Of a stretch of DNA of 64,000 nt, positions 12,486 through 23,236 are shown in pieces. Position numbers and translations under genes: made by a program. The notes under the pieces are model-generated. The model saw nothing but the letters and a program-made list of their open reading frames with translations. It searched no databases and had not been told where the DNA came from. The stretch's first letter is position 1, and every line of letters starts with the position of its first letter. Source of the stretch: Proales similis (Eukaryota > Rotifera > Eurotatoria > Ploima > Proalidae); the NCBI GenBank assembly GCA_019059635.1, contig JAGVRJ010000001.1:1860001-1924000 (forward strand), written 5' to 3'.

Positions 12486-15461
12486 ATGAGATTGGGCTCG
12501 ATGTCAAGTGTTAACATTGGAGAACGTCACCGTCACGAGCGATCTCATCAAAGGTTATCAAGAGATAGGATGAGCCGGGATCGATCAAGAGAAAGTCGCC
12601 ATTTTAAACAACACTCCCGGCGGAGTAGCTCGCGACGATCACGAAGGCGAAGGTCTAGTCGCTCTGATTCCTCTTCTAGCCGACGTAGAGGAGATCGTCG
12701 TCAACGTTCGAATTCTTTCGAAAAGAAATACCAAACTCTATCGAATGAGAAAAATCTCTTCATCAAAAAAAGAATTCACACTCCATCTCCTCCGCCGCCC
12801 GAAGAGAGTTCAAGTGAAAAATTGAAACCGGACGAAATTCTCATCAGCTTAAAATCAGAGCTACATAATCAATTAGAACAAACCCTGTTTGCTCAGCAAG
12901 CGTTAAAAACATCCATCACAGTTTCGAAAGAATCTGATAGGAAAAGACCGAAGCCCTCAAAGAACAACGACGAACATAAAACACAAAGCGAACGAGTACG
13001 ACGAAGTGATCGTATTAAACACATTGAGACAATCAAGAAAGAAGAAAAACAGGCAATGATCAAAAAGCGATTGAGCGAAGCACCAGAAAAGCTAACAGAC
13101 GAGAACCATGAATCTTTTGCTCAACTAGATGAAGAAAATCCAACCGAATTGGTTACTCTCTATCAGCATATAAGCGAAAATTTGTACGGAAAACGGCTAA
13201 AAGAGCTTTATTCTGCAGGACGTGACAAAAGAATGGTTTGTGACTGCAGTACCAGTGAGCAAGAGCGTTTAATGGGAATAGTTCCGTGCGGATCAGACTG
13301 TCTTAATCGCATGCTAATGATCGAGTGTGGTTCCAGATGTCCATGCGGAGAATACTGTACCAATAGGGATTTCAAAAACAAGAACTATGCTAAGGTAGCG
13401 CCATTCAAAGCTGGATCGAAAGGCTGGGGAGTAAGAGCTGCACAAGTTTTAAAAGCCAACACTTTTGTAATGGAATATGTTGGTGAAGTAATCGGACTCA
13501 AAGAATTCAAACGCCGCTGTGAGCTATACGCCGAAAACAATTATGAGCACTTTTATTTTATGTCGCTCAGTAATTTAATATTCATCGATGCCACTCGAAT
13601 GGGAAACTATAGCCGCTTCCTTAATCATAGCTGCGACCCCAATTGTGAAACTCAAAAATGGACTGTGAGTGGCCAGCTCCGAATTGGTATATTCACCAAA
13701 CGACCTATCGCAGCGGGAGAGGAACTAACCTTCGACTATCAGTACCAAACAGTCGGTAAACATCGACAAAAATGTTATTGTGGAAGTTCAAACTGCCGAG
13801 GATATTTGGGTAGCAGTTCTAAACAAACCGACGATGTGGCTGAATTCTGGCCGAGCAGTGATGAAGAAAGTAGTACAGATGACGAAGAAAGTGAAGATGA
13901 AGAGGAAATCGACGATGATCTCAATCGGCAGTTACACTCAATCAACTCACTGGGTAGCAAAGAAAGCGTGTTAAAACTTTGCCAACTCATGTTCCGTTCC
14001 AAGAATTTTCATTGGCGTATTGAAGCGCTCGATCTACTGCTTAGTACCAGATCTCCTATTAGCCTGAATCTGTTTATGGACTATCATGGGCTAAAGATAC
14101 TATCTAGCTGGATGGTAGATGTCGATCTAAGTAGCCGTTCTCTGCCTTACCTCAAATATCAAGTTAAAATACTTGATTTACTATCGATGCTACCCATAAA
14201 AAACAAAAGTCGTCTTGAAGAATGTAAGCTTTTCGCTCTCATAAAAACATGGGAAAGAAAGGTTTACTGCAATTATAAAGTCAATGATCAAGTCAAAAGT
14301 GTTGTTGAAAATTTAATAGAGTCTGTTGAGCGAAAGTTGGAAGGTGAGCGAGCTCTTGAAACGCTCGCTTACATAAGAGCTCAGGCAACAGTCTTGAACG
14401 AGAAATGGAATGCACTAAAGGAGACATTTAAAATTCCGAAAAAAGAACGTGACCAAGAACGCAGGGATCATGAAAGAGAAATAGCATCAATTCAGCAGAA
14501 AATTCCAAGACAATTTGAAAAAGACAACACTGAGAGCCGTATTTCTACTTCTCCTGATTCACCGCCTCGACGTTCTAACTATCGTCTATTACGACGTGAT
14601 TCCCGAGAAACGCCGACTTCACAGATGAGTAAGGAAGAGCGAAGGCGTCTTTTTGAAGAAAAAGTTCTCAAAGAAGAAAAAGAAAAGCAACAGAGTCAAC
14701 ATTTTACAAATGAGAGAATACCGTCTATCCCATCCGATGAACAAGAAAACCAAGCTCAAAACCAAATTGAAAGCGACATAAGGAAACCAATCCAAACCAG
14801 GCTGGTATACGATGCCAACCGTAACCAGTGGTTTGAATGCGAAATTTCTCAAAAAGAAGATGAATCCACCAATCAAGCTGCTCCTCAACTAGACTTTAAC
14901 TCAATAAATTTAAGCAATACGAACTTTAAAGAGTTAAAGCAAGCCGTTAAAATGTTGATGCCGAATTCTATTGAGTCTCCAGATGAGACAAAGCAAAACA
15001 AACCCGAATCAAGTCTGCCTAACGGATGGAAATGCAAATACAATCGAAAAGGAATTAAGTATTACTATAATACTATAACAAAAGTATCACAATGGCATGC
15101 ACCTGAAAAAGAGCCAAAAAAAAGCCAAGTTACGAGTGAATCGGTAAAAAAAGAAAAAAAAGACAAATTCAGAGATGAAGTCAGCAAATTGGTGATAAAA
15201 TTGCTGCAACCATATTTAAAAGCGGACTGCAAATATGGAAGAATAAAATCCACCGATGATTTCAAGCATTTGGCCCGTCGCTTTACGCATTTAGTCATCG
15301 AAAAAGAGTTTGAGAGGCGTCTAGCATTGAACGATTTGATGCTAAATGAGCGAATCCGGTCGAAAACTTTTGAATTTATTAAGCGCTTCATGCGCCAGTT
15401 CAAGCCATTTTACACCCGTCAGCCGGAAGCTTCAAGCAGTAGCAACCAGCCAGATCGATAG
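12486..15461 (+). CDS. SETD2: Histone H3K36 methyltransferase SETD2/Set2 (single exon)
   Basis: An uninterrupted 991-codon frame encodes the whole enzyme, which trimethylates H3 lysine 36 during RNA polymerase II elongation. The N-terminus is an RS-like Arg/Ser region (residues about 15-75). The AWS zinc cluster is at about 248-294, the SET domain at about 300-420 (FNHS-type motif FLNHSCDPNC, EELTFDYQY) and the post-SET cysteines at CYCGSSNCRGYLG. An acidic SSDEESSTDDEESEDEEE run follows. A WW domain lies near 843-875 (LPNGWKCKYNRKGIKYYYN) and an SRI domain at about 890-975 binds the phosphorylated polymerase tail. It is much shorter than vertebrate SETD2 and closer to a minimal architecture. 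The ATG at 12486 is the first in frame. The lack of introns is odd among its neighbours. Confidence 0.96.
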   Translation: MRLGSMSSVNIGERHRHERSHQRLSRDRMSRDRSRESRHFKQHSRRSSSRRSRRRRSSRSDSSSSRRRGDRRQRSNSFEKKYQTLSNEKNLFIKKRIHTPSPPPPEESSSEKLKPDEILISLKSELHNQLEQTLFAQQALKTSITVSKESDRKRPKPSKNNDEHKTQSERVRRSDRIKHIETIKKEEKQAMIKKRLSEAPEKLTDENHESFAQLDEENPTELVTLYQHISENLYGKRLKELYSAGRDKRMVCDCSTSEQERLMGIVPCGSDCLNRMLMIECGSRCPCGEYCTNRDFKNKNYAKVAPFKAGSKGWGVRAAQVLKANTFVMEYVGEVIGLKEFKRRCELYAENNYEHFYFMSLSNLIFIDATRMGNYSRFLNHSCDPNCETQKWTVSGQLRIGIFTKRPIAAGEELTFDYQYQTVGKHRQKCYCGSSNCRGYLGSSSKQTDDVAEFWPSSDEESSTDDEESEDEEEIDDDLNRQLHSINSLGSKESVLKLCQLMFRSKNFHWRIEALDLLLSTRSPISLNLFMDYHGLKILSSWMVDVDLSSRSLPYLKYQVKILDLLSMLPIKNKSRLEECKLFALIKTWERKVYCNYKVNDQVKSVVENLIESVERKLEGERALETLAYIRAQATVLNEKWNALKETFKIPKKERDQERRDHEREIASIQQKIPRQFEKDNTESRISTSPDSPPRRSNYRLLRRDSRETPTSQMSKEERRRLFEEKVLKEEKEKQQSQHFTNERIPSIPSDEQENQAQNQIESDIRKPIQTRLVYDANRNQWFECEISQKEDESTNQAAPQLDFNSINLSNTNFKELKQAVKMLMPNSIESPDETKQNKPESSLPNGWKCKYNRKGIKYYYNTITKVSQWHAPEKEPKKSQVTSESVKKEKKDKFRDEVSKLVIKLLQPYLKADCKYGRIKSTDDFKHLARRFTHLVIEKEFERRLALNDLMLNERIRSKTFEFIKRFMRQFKPFYTRQPEASSSSNQPDR

Positions 15462-16088
15462 CCGACTTGTTAAATCTTTTTCATTATCATTAAGCTTACT
15501 ATCTCATGTTGCTAATTTTCAAATTTCAAAGGCTAATAGAAATTAAAAATCAGCAAGAAGTCTTACTCAATCAAAAGCTTAATTTTTTATTAAATTTCAG
15601 TTAGACCTGCTGAGAACTAAACGATTCTTTAATTGAACGCATAAGAATACAGACTAAAGACTGGCGGATTTCTAAAATGTCTAAGTTAGCTTGGCAACAA
15701 GACGATTAAATTGGACGTTAATTGATGGACAAAAAAAGACTAAAATTGTTTGGCTAGCAATGGACTGCCTTAGAGGCCGACGTCGACTGATTTCCTATTA
15801 GAATCACTCTATATCTATAGAGAAATGTGTCAGCCGGTTGTCCTTGCTCGAATTAATGCCAACGTAATAGCATTTATAAATCAATCTACGCTAGGCGGAT
15901 TCCAATTATCGCAAAGAAAATTTGAACAAAAATCAAAGAAAATAGATAATTTAAAAGCGATAGAATCAGGGTTGCTTATGATAAGCCAAAAAACAAGGAA
16001 AATTAAAGGGCTCTGATAAATTTAGAGAGAAAATTTGTTTTCTCTTTGCCTCGTGGTCACCGTAGAAAAGCGGTACTATTGCAGCGAT
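15462..16088. other. Convergent 3' flanks of SETD2 and capicua
   Basis: AT-rich sequence between two converging genes, expected to hold both 3'UTRs. A 63-codon frame at 15825-16016 has no recognisable content and is not called. Confidence 0.5.
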
Positions 16089-19000
16089 TCAGACAGAAAA
16101 GGCGTTATTTAATAATTTTTGTCGAACTTCGCGCAGCTTTGTTAAAAATTCACGTTTGCTTTTGAATATGTCTTTGTTCTTCATTAGAAATTCATTCATC
16201 TTCGAATCTTAAACCAGCTTTTTTTGATCAAATATCAAAATAACAGTGAAAACCAGAAACTAACCTGATGGGTATCTTTCTTGTGCCAGCAATTCAAGAA
16301 CCGCCTTGCGACGCCGCTCTAGAAGAGCAGACTTGGGCGTTTTGTTGGCCTTCTCGTCTTGATTTTTTGTCATCTTGATCTTAAGCTTTACGTAGATTTA
16401 ATAACCCACTAATCCGACATGCGTATAATTGTTCTTTCATCAATCAAACCTGTTTTGAAACTAAACTGAACTTTGTAAGATGACTGTTTCTAATATTCAA
16501 GCCTAATGCTTCAATTTCTTCAGACACTTCGCCTTCGTAACTTGATTTGCCATCTGGACTCGTACTTGGAGAAGCACTTTCGTTTGAATTTCCTCTAAAT
16601 GCATCTAGATAATTTGTGCATTTTTTACAAAATCAAATAAATAATGTGCTAGACTCGATTATCATGTACAGTTCGAAACTTACGATTTTTAACTTCTCCG
16701 GTCAATGGAGGCGAATGTGAGCTTTCTAATTCGCTACTCGAAGTATCAGGAATAAATGAGGGTTCCATTCCACCGTTTGTTGATCCATCCTTTCCATTCT
16801 CCATTAACTTTTTTCCAATAATGTCAGACGGGCTAATTGAAATTTCTCGTCGGATGCGTCCAATCTGGTTGCGATTGCGCCATTGCCAACTAGGATTTGA
16901 CTCAACATGCTGGTTACGAAGTTCGAGTGCCAAACGGTGAAACTTGCGCTTCTCATCCTGACTTAGAGCGTACCAACGTTCTCCCAACATTTTGCTCACT
17001 GCTCTATTGTCACAGTTTGGAAACTGCTGATGTATAAGCGTTCTTTCTTTTTTACTAAATAGCATGAACGCATTCATTGGACGTCGTGGAGGCTGCCCTC
17101 CATTCAGGCTTGTTGGTGAGCTACGACAATCAACTAAAACTTCCGAACCAATTTCTGAACTACCATTTGATTCAGAGCTAAAACTTAAATATCTTAAGTT
17201 AAAAAAAAAATTATTGAGCATTTTTAAATTTTACTTTCGTTCGTTGCTGAAACTATCTCCCAGTCCATTAGCTGATTTTCCGCAGGAAAACGATGAAGAA
17301 GAACTGACACCGCTTTCAGATGATGACTTGCCAGAGGTCTTCTTTGAAGAAGAAACATTGTTACTCAAATTTCCATGGTTTCCAGCACTTGGATCATCAT
17401 CTGTATCCCTGTTTTTGTCGTTGCGTGGATCTTTTATGTCTGTCTCTTTTGTATCTTCATCTTCTTCTTCTTCGTCGTCATCTTCTTTCTTTTCATCTTG
17501 CTCATCTACTCTTTCACTTTCGTCGTTGGGCGCATTTTTTGTGGTATCAATCGCCTCTCTCGGTGTTTTCAAGTTTTTCTGATCTTGATTAGAGCTTTCG
17601 TCCACCAGCTGATTGATGCCAACCAATGCACTAGCAGCATTTATTTCCTCCTGTGTTCGGTTGATAAGCTGTGCTTTGGAAATTTGTGAAGTCGATATTT
17701 TCAAAGCTGCGGAATTGTGACTCGTATGAGTTCGCCTCGTTCCTCCGTTTTTCTCTGTTAAGTGACGCGAGCAATAGCCTTTGCGCTGAGACTCTTTCTG
17801 ACAGCCTGGCTTCGAGCATAGGCGTCGCCATTGTTTTCCATTAAATTTTTTTCGAATCCCATTAAGGCTTTCTACCACGTGACCTTTTTCATACTTAAGA
17901 TTGTTATCAGTTTTTGAGTTAACTGTAGTTGATACAGCTCTTTCGGTGTTTGTGGTCAAAGTTAGCGGCAATGGTGAAGCGCCATTCAAATTGAGAACTG
18001 CGTTCGGAAACAATGTTCCTGGATCTGCTATTCCACTTATCAGCATATGCGTGTTTTGTAGTAAACCTGGTCGATTTGCATTCAGAGAAAAAGCATCAAT
18101 GAATTTGCTTTTTTCTTGTTCAAACCCGGCGATATTCAATAAAGTTGGCCTATGGCTCTGTTCGTCAGTTGGTGAGGAGTGAATAGGTAAGCCGTTTGAA
18201 GTCTGAACAGCATCACATGCCAGTAGCTTCATGTCTGTGAGTTTTATTTCGGTAAAGTGCTTTAGATTCATCTTATCACGGCATTCAGAAAACCAAGGAG
18301 GGCAGACCAGGCGTAGATTGGGTCGGGTCACCCACAACTCAGGGTTTAGTTTATTACTGGTCTTTTGGGTCAGTGGCTTAACCAAAAATTTCTGGTGTTT
18401 GTTTTTTTCAATTAAGCGACCGATATGATATTTTAGTGGAGCACTTCCATTCGCAGAAGCAGACTCAGGTGCTCGAAAGAGTACAAGAATTCCGTTGCGC
18501 AGCTGTTCCAATTGCGGTGTAGAGTCGTCAATTATAGCATACTTCTCTGCTTCACTTGCCACGTCGTATGATACGGTAAAATAGTAAGGTTCAAAAGATG
18601 TGGGCTTGAAGAGTTCAATTGACACTTTCATCCGGCTATGATCAATGTGTTCTATTATAGCCGGAAAATAGGTAGCCTCTTCGAAATCCAGGGTCGGCTC
18701 ATTACTCGAAGAAAAAAAAGCCAGAACCCGGTGCTTGAGCCAGTCGTTCAAGTTAAGAGATTCTGCAGGTCGCTCAAAATGTGAAGTTTTGCTTATTGAA
18801 AGATTAAGAGCGACCGAAGAACCAGGCGCTGTATTTGAATCGCCGACCATTCTTTTCTTGAAAGGTACTGAAATAGGCTCACTGGGACGCACGGGCAATA
18901 CTGTTTTAAAAGCATCTGAAGGATAGGAAAAAGAAAGCATGTTTGGAGCTTCTTCTTTTGCCGAACTATTCCGTGATCGCCTAAGTTCTTCCGAATTCAA

Positions 19001-19246
19001 AGATTTGGATAGATTTATGGGTTCGTGAGGGAAAAATCGCGCGTCGGACGAGTTTTGAAGTGATTTAGAAGCGAGGTGTTCTTGCTTTGCGCCAACCATT
19101 TGAGTGAAAGGGGATGACGCTTGTGCTGAAAGAGGAGTTAACAGGGCTGAGGGTAGAGGCATCACCGGGTGCGTTTTTGACTCCTCTTCTTTCAAAATTT
19201 TCTTGTTATTTTCTTGATCAGTAGTTCCGTCGGTTTTACGCTTCAT
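16089..19246 (-). CDS. CIC: Capicua HMG-box transcriptional repressor
   Basis: Six exons. Capicua represses receptor-tyrosine-kinase target genes and is inactivated by Ras/MAPK signalling. The first exon (19246 to about 17233) holds a Ser/Pro-rich start, a globular block from residue 164 ([13 protein letters not shown]) that may be the conserved capicua N-terminal domain, a C-x4-C-x9-C-x2-H cluster at residues 478-494 and a long acidic Glu/Asp run. The next exon carries the HMG box ([32 protein letters not shown]), matching capicua rather than SOX. Small downstream exons restore the C-terminal C1 motif ([20 protein letters not shown], then [14 protein letters not shown]), which works with the HMG box in DNA binding. 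HMG box plus C1 together make the assignment strong. Confidence 0.93.
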
Positions 19247-20873
19247 ATTTTTTTTTAATTCTTGCGAATTCTACTTGCTTTTTTAAAAAGCCAAGTTCAC
19301 CGGGTCACAGGATATGATTTGGAGAATAATATCGTTCTCTTCGTCGTTGTCTCTAATCGGTACGCGAGGGGGCGAGTGAGCGCGTAAGGAGTGCGTATGC
19401 GTGTGTGACTTGTTGTATAATATTTGAAGATCTTTAAAGTATTGCAGGCTGCAATTCCTTCTGATTCAAATTGAATCAAAGGCGAAAACTTAAACAGCTG
19501 ACCAGGTAGCTAGTGTTTCCATATAGCCCCTCGTTTAAGCTCAGCAGAAGTTAAGAAAAGAGCAAGGCGCCATTAAAGATTTTCAATTATTTTGATGGTT
19601 GTCTTAAAAAAATTTAAAATATGAAAAAAGCTCAGCAGAGAACAATCAAGTAGAGTAATGATAAATTAAAAAAAAGAGTTGGATGCGTTATGAAAAAGAT
19701 GAAAAAAAACATCTGAGTAGGCCTTGATGACGCGATTATTTTAGGCCGAAAACATTGCGCTTATGAATGAACATTTCATTGAATTTTATTTGTGAGTGAG
19801 GAGGAATGCGAACGAAAGTCGAACAGAGAAAAAAGCGCGAATTGGCGGTGGCTCTCAGTTCGCCTTTTTCAAGATTAGCGAATAATGAGCTGCCTTGCAT
19901 GTTAGCATAAATTATATAAGTTGCATGAGCAAGCCGCACGGATGTGTCAGACGCACATTCATTGAATGTTTCTGTACCATTACTCTCCAGAAAGCGGCCT
20001 CCTCATAGACCTGAATAATGTTTGCGAGAACCGGCGCCGTCAAATTATGCGCCTCTAACATCACTAGCCCTCATTATGCCGTTCATTCAAGTTGGCCGAT
20101 TTCATTTTTATTACATTTTTCCATCTCATGTTGCACAACGCCAACATTCGGTTCGTTCGTACGTGCGATTGCTACGCTTGCGCTCGCATAAACGCCTCTC
20201 ACAGCGATTTGTTAACTCGATGTTCATTGGAGGGTCGAGAGCGTTCGCACCCGTCAAGAGTAAACAAGCTGCCGGTTGGGCAATATTTCATAATGTAATC
20301 AAATCTCGTTTGCAATCTTATCGTATTAAGAGGCCTTGCACTGCTAGTCCTAAATTTAGGGCGACTCTGAATCTAGGCGTTTTCGTCCAACAGAACGCTA
20401 ATTTTTGTTGATTTCTAGCAAGCCGATATGATATTCTCTCCAAACATAATAATACCCCACATCATGCAGATTAAAAACCAGTTTTTCGCCTTTTTCCTCG
20501 TAATTCAAACTCTCTTCAAATCCAAAGTTTCACATCTTTAAGGTTTTCACACTGATCTAGAATAGATTTCTTTACAGAAACTCAACAAGGAGTTTCAAAT
20601 TCTTGTACGATCTTGTAATTTCGCATTTCGGAATCTTGGGCTCTGATACGTTTTTAGTTCAAGAATAAAAACTTTTGATTGAAATTATTCGAAAAACGGT
20701 TCTTGTTTATTCAAGTTTATTTTTTAAAAACTAACTATTATTGTTGGGTTAATAATGCCTCTAAATAAGGAAAATACGATGAACGTGTAAGCGTATATTG
20801 AGCGAGACAAATAAGACATAACCGAGAGGAGATTTTTGTAGTAGCGCGAAAAGTTAAGAGGAATAAGGCTATA
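19247..20873. other. 1.6-kb divergent intergenic region, capicua / PPIL2
   Basis: The longest gene-free stretch in the left half, separating the divergent capicua and PPIL2 starts. No exon is supported. A TTGGCGG motif (E2F-like) occurs near 19840 and the 20000-20340 part is locally more GC-rich. A 129-codon frame at 20022-20411 lacks domain-like content. Most likely regulatory and leader sequence. Confidence 0.5.
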
Positions 20874-22808
20874 ATGGGAAAAAAGCAACACCAGCAAGAT
20901 AAACTATATCTGACAGCCACCGAGTGGAAGCAATTCTATGGAGGAAAGAAAGCCGACAAACCTGGAACAGGCGACAAGAATCTTAAACGGCTGCCTTTTT
21001 ACTGCTGTAGTCTCACTTTTCAGCCCTTCAAACATCCATATTGCTCGCGCGAAGGGCACATATTTGATTTAGAGAATATAGTCCCATTCATAAAAAGGCA
21101 CTGTAAGTTAGATCGGTTTTAAATGTTGGTTCGAATTGAATTGATTTGTTGATGCTCTAATTTAAGCTTTGAATCCGATCACTGGTACCCCACTAGACGC
21201 GAAAGGTCTCATCAAATTACACTTTCACAAGAACGCAAAGGACAAGTACCATTGTCCGGTAACATTTAGAGAATTCAATGAAAACTCTAAAATTGTCTGT
21301 GTGGCTCCTAGCGGAAACGTGTTTGCCTATGAAGCAGTCGAGCAGCTCAATCTGAAAGCCAACTTTTTCAAGGACCTTCTCACGGACGAGCCTTTTACAA
21401 AAAAAGACATTATCTGGCTTCAAAATCCCGAACAACTGGATAAATTTAATATAAATGACTTTTATTATGTTAAAAACAATCTTAAGCTCGATGAAGACAA
21501 ATCAAAAAGCGGAGAAGGAAATGTTAAGACATTGACAACAGAGGCCCGCGGAGCTCTAGAAGAACTAGGAAAAACTTATACAGCCCCTAAGATAGCAACT
21601 TCATCAAGCAACTACATGGCCACATCGGGGCCCAAGGCGGATAAGATAAATGCGGCCAGCTATTCAACTGGCAGAGTGGCCGCCTCACTTACCTCAACTG
21701 TTATGGCCATTCAAACAAGTCAAGAAGCGGCGATTATTGACGAGAATCAAATCAGATGGTCAAGATTACTCAAATCTGGCAAAAAAGGTTATGTCTGTCT
21801 TGAGACAAGTTTGGGACGATTGAATCTTGAGCTACACTGCGACATAGTTCCCAAAACTTGCGAAAATTTTCTCAAGCACTGCAAGGAAAAATACTACAAG
21901 GACACAATTTTCCACCGGTGCATAAGAACCTTTATGGTAAAGCGTTTTTCTACTTGATTATTGTTGAGCTTAGAATACAGACGACTCACAGATTCAAGGA
22001 GGTGATCCGACTGGAACCGGACATGGAGGTCAATCGGTTAGTTGTTTTTTAAGTGACTATCAGCTTGAGCATTTTTTCACTCAAAAAAAGATTTGGGGCA
22101 AAGAGTTTGAGGACGAGATTAAACCAAACTTGAATCATAACGCTCGAGGAGTGCTTAGTATGGCCAACCCTGGCTTTCCTAATCGAAACAAGTCACAATT
22201 GTAAATTCCTTGAATACCGATTAAATCGCCATCATTTTAAAAAGTACACATAATTCTCAATAGCTTTATAACTTTTCGTGCTTGTTCAGATCTTGATGGC
22301 AGTCATACTGTTTTCGGCCGAGTCGTAGGTGGCATGGACACGCTCAGTAAAATGGAAGCGGTTGAAACAGATAAAAACGATCGTCCAAAAGAATCAATAA
22401 AAATCTCCGACTGCCTGGTATTTGTTGACCCGTATGAGGAAGTCGATGAGCAAGTAAGCTTCACTAGCAAGAATAGTACTCATTTCAGAGTTAAAGCGTT
22501 GAATCAATAGCTGCGAGTTGAGCGAGCCAATTCTGCTCGCATTGATGATAAAAAAATGAACAAGAGTGAAGAGTTTAAAAGCAAAGGAATTCTTCAAAAA
22601 CTCACACCAAAGCGTGAAGGAGTTGGCAAGTACATAAACCCAGAAGCATTGTAAGTTGTGCAACTGTGCCTATGCTCTGCTTTGATAAATTGAAAATCGT
22701 TGAAAAAGGAAGCAAAATCTAAAAGAAGCTGAAAAAAGCGACTCTGATCCGCCTTCAAAAAAAATGAAAAAAGAACCTGGAAGTTTTGGCAATTTCTCTT
22801 GCTGGTGA
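20874..22808 (+). CDS. PPIL2: PPIL2 / Cyp60, U-box cyclophilin of the spliceosome
   Basis: Seven exons (20874-21102, 21167-21936, 21992-22036, 22091-22200, 22264-22453, 22511-22650, 22709-22808) give 527 residues; human has 520. PPIL2 combines a U-box with a peptidyl-prolyl isomerase-like domain and acts in the nucleus with the spliceosome. The start [18 protein letters not shown] is nearly family-perfect. The U-box covers about residues 40-110 ([26 protein letters not shown]). The cyclophilin domain begins [18 protein letters not shown] and continues [22 protein letters not shown] and [12 protein letters not shown]. The tail ends KYINPEAL and GSFGNFSCW, as in human. Introns are 53-64 nt. Confidence 0.96.
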
Positions 22809-23236
22809 TGCGTCTTGTTGAACAGCTTGTTAATTTTGTAGATTGCATTTAATAAATCAATTTGGCGTTTTTGATAATGTGAAAAAGAATGGGCTTGTTT
22901 ATTTTTCAAAAGCAGAAAGTGGCGCTCGGATAATCTCGATCGCTCAAATTTGCCAGGGAGCAAAGCATGCCATTGCGCTCGATATGTGCAGACAAATATA
23001 TCGTCTCTTTGTATTACATGTGATTAAAATAAGAGAAAAGAAATCGGGAAATCAACATAAATTATGAACAGGATATTCATTAGGCTCGAACACGAATGCA
23101 TCAGCCCAAGCCATCACGAGCAGTCAATATCCCACAGAAGCAAACCCGAAGGATTGAAAGAGAACCCTATTAATCAAACAAACAAATTTTCAACAACTCA
23201 AGGCGAACAGAATTGCCAACTGATGAAATCTGCACA
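22809..23236. other. Intergenic / leader region of the myotubularin gene
   Basis: No exon is certain here. An open frame from the ATG at 23064 lies in a different frame from the myotubularin and could be an alternative leader or an upstream ORF. The interval otherwise holds the PPIL2 3'UTR. Confidence 0.4.

Noticed and set aside
15825-16016. 63-codon frame in the SETD2/capicua 3' flank
   Set aside because: AT-rich, no recognisable content, lies in convergent UTR sequence.
17064-17689. Plus-strand frames of 90-172 codons opposite capicua
   Set aside because: They are shadows of the acidic and Ser-rich tracts of capicua (Phe/Ser and Leu/His-rich antisense reading).
20022-20411. 129-codon plus-strand frame between capicua and PPIL2
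   Set aside because: No domain, signal or family-like motif; composition looks like translated non-coding DNA and it sits in an expected promoter region.
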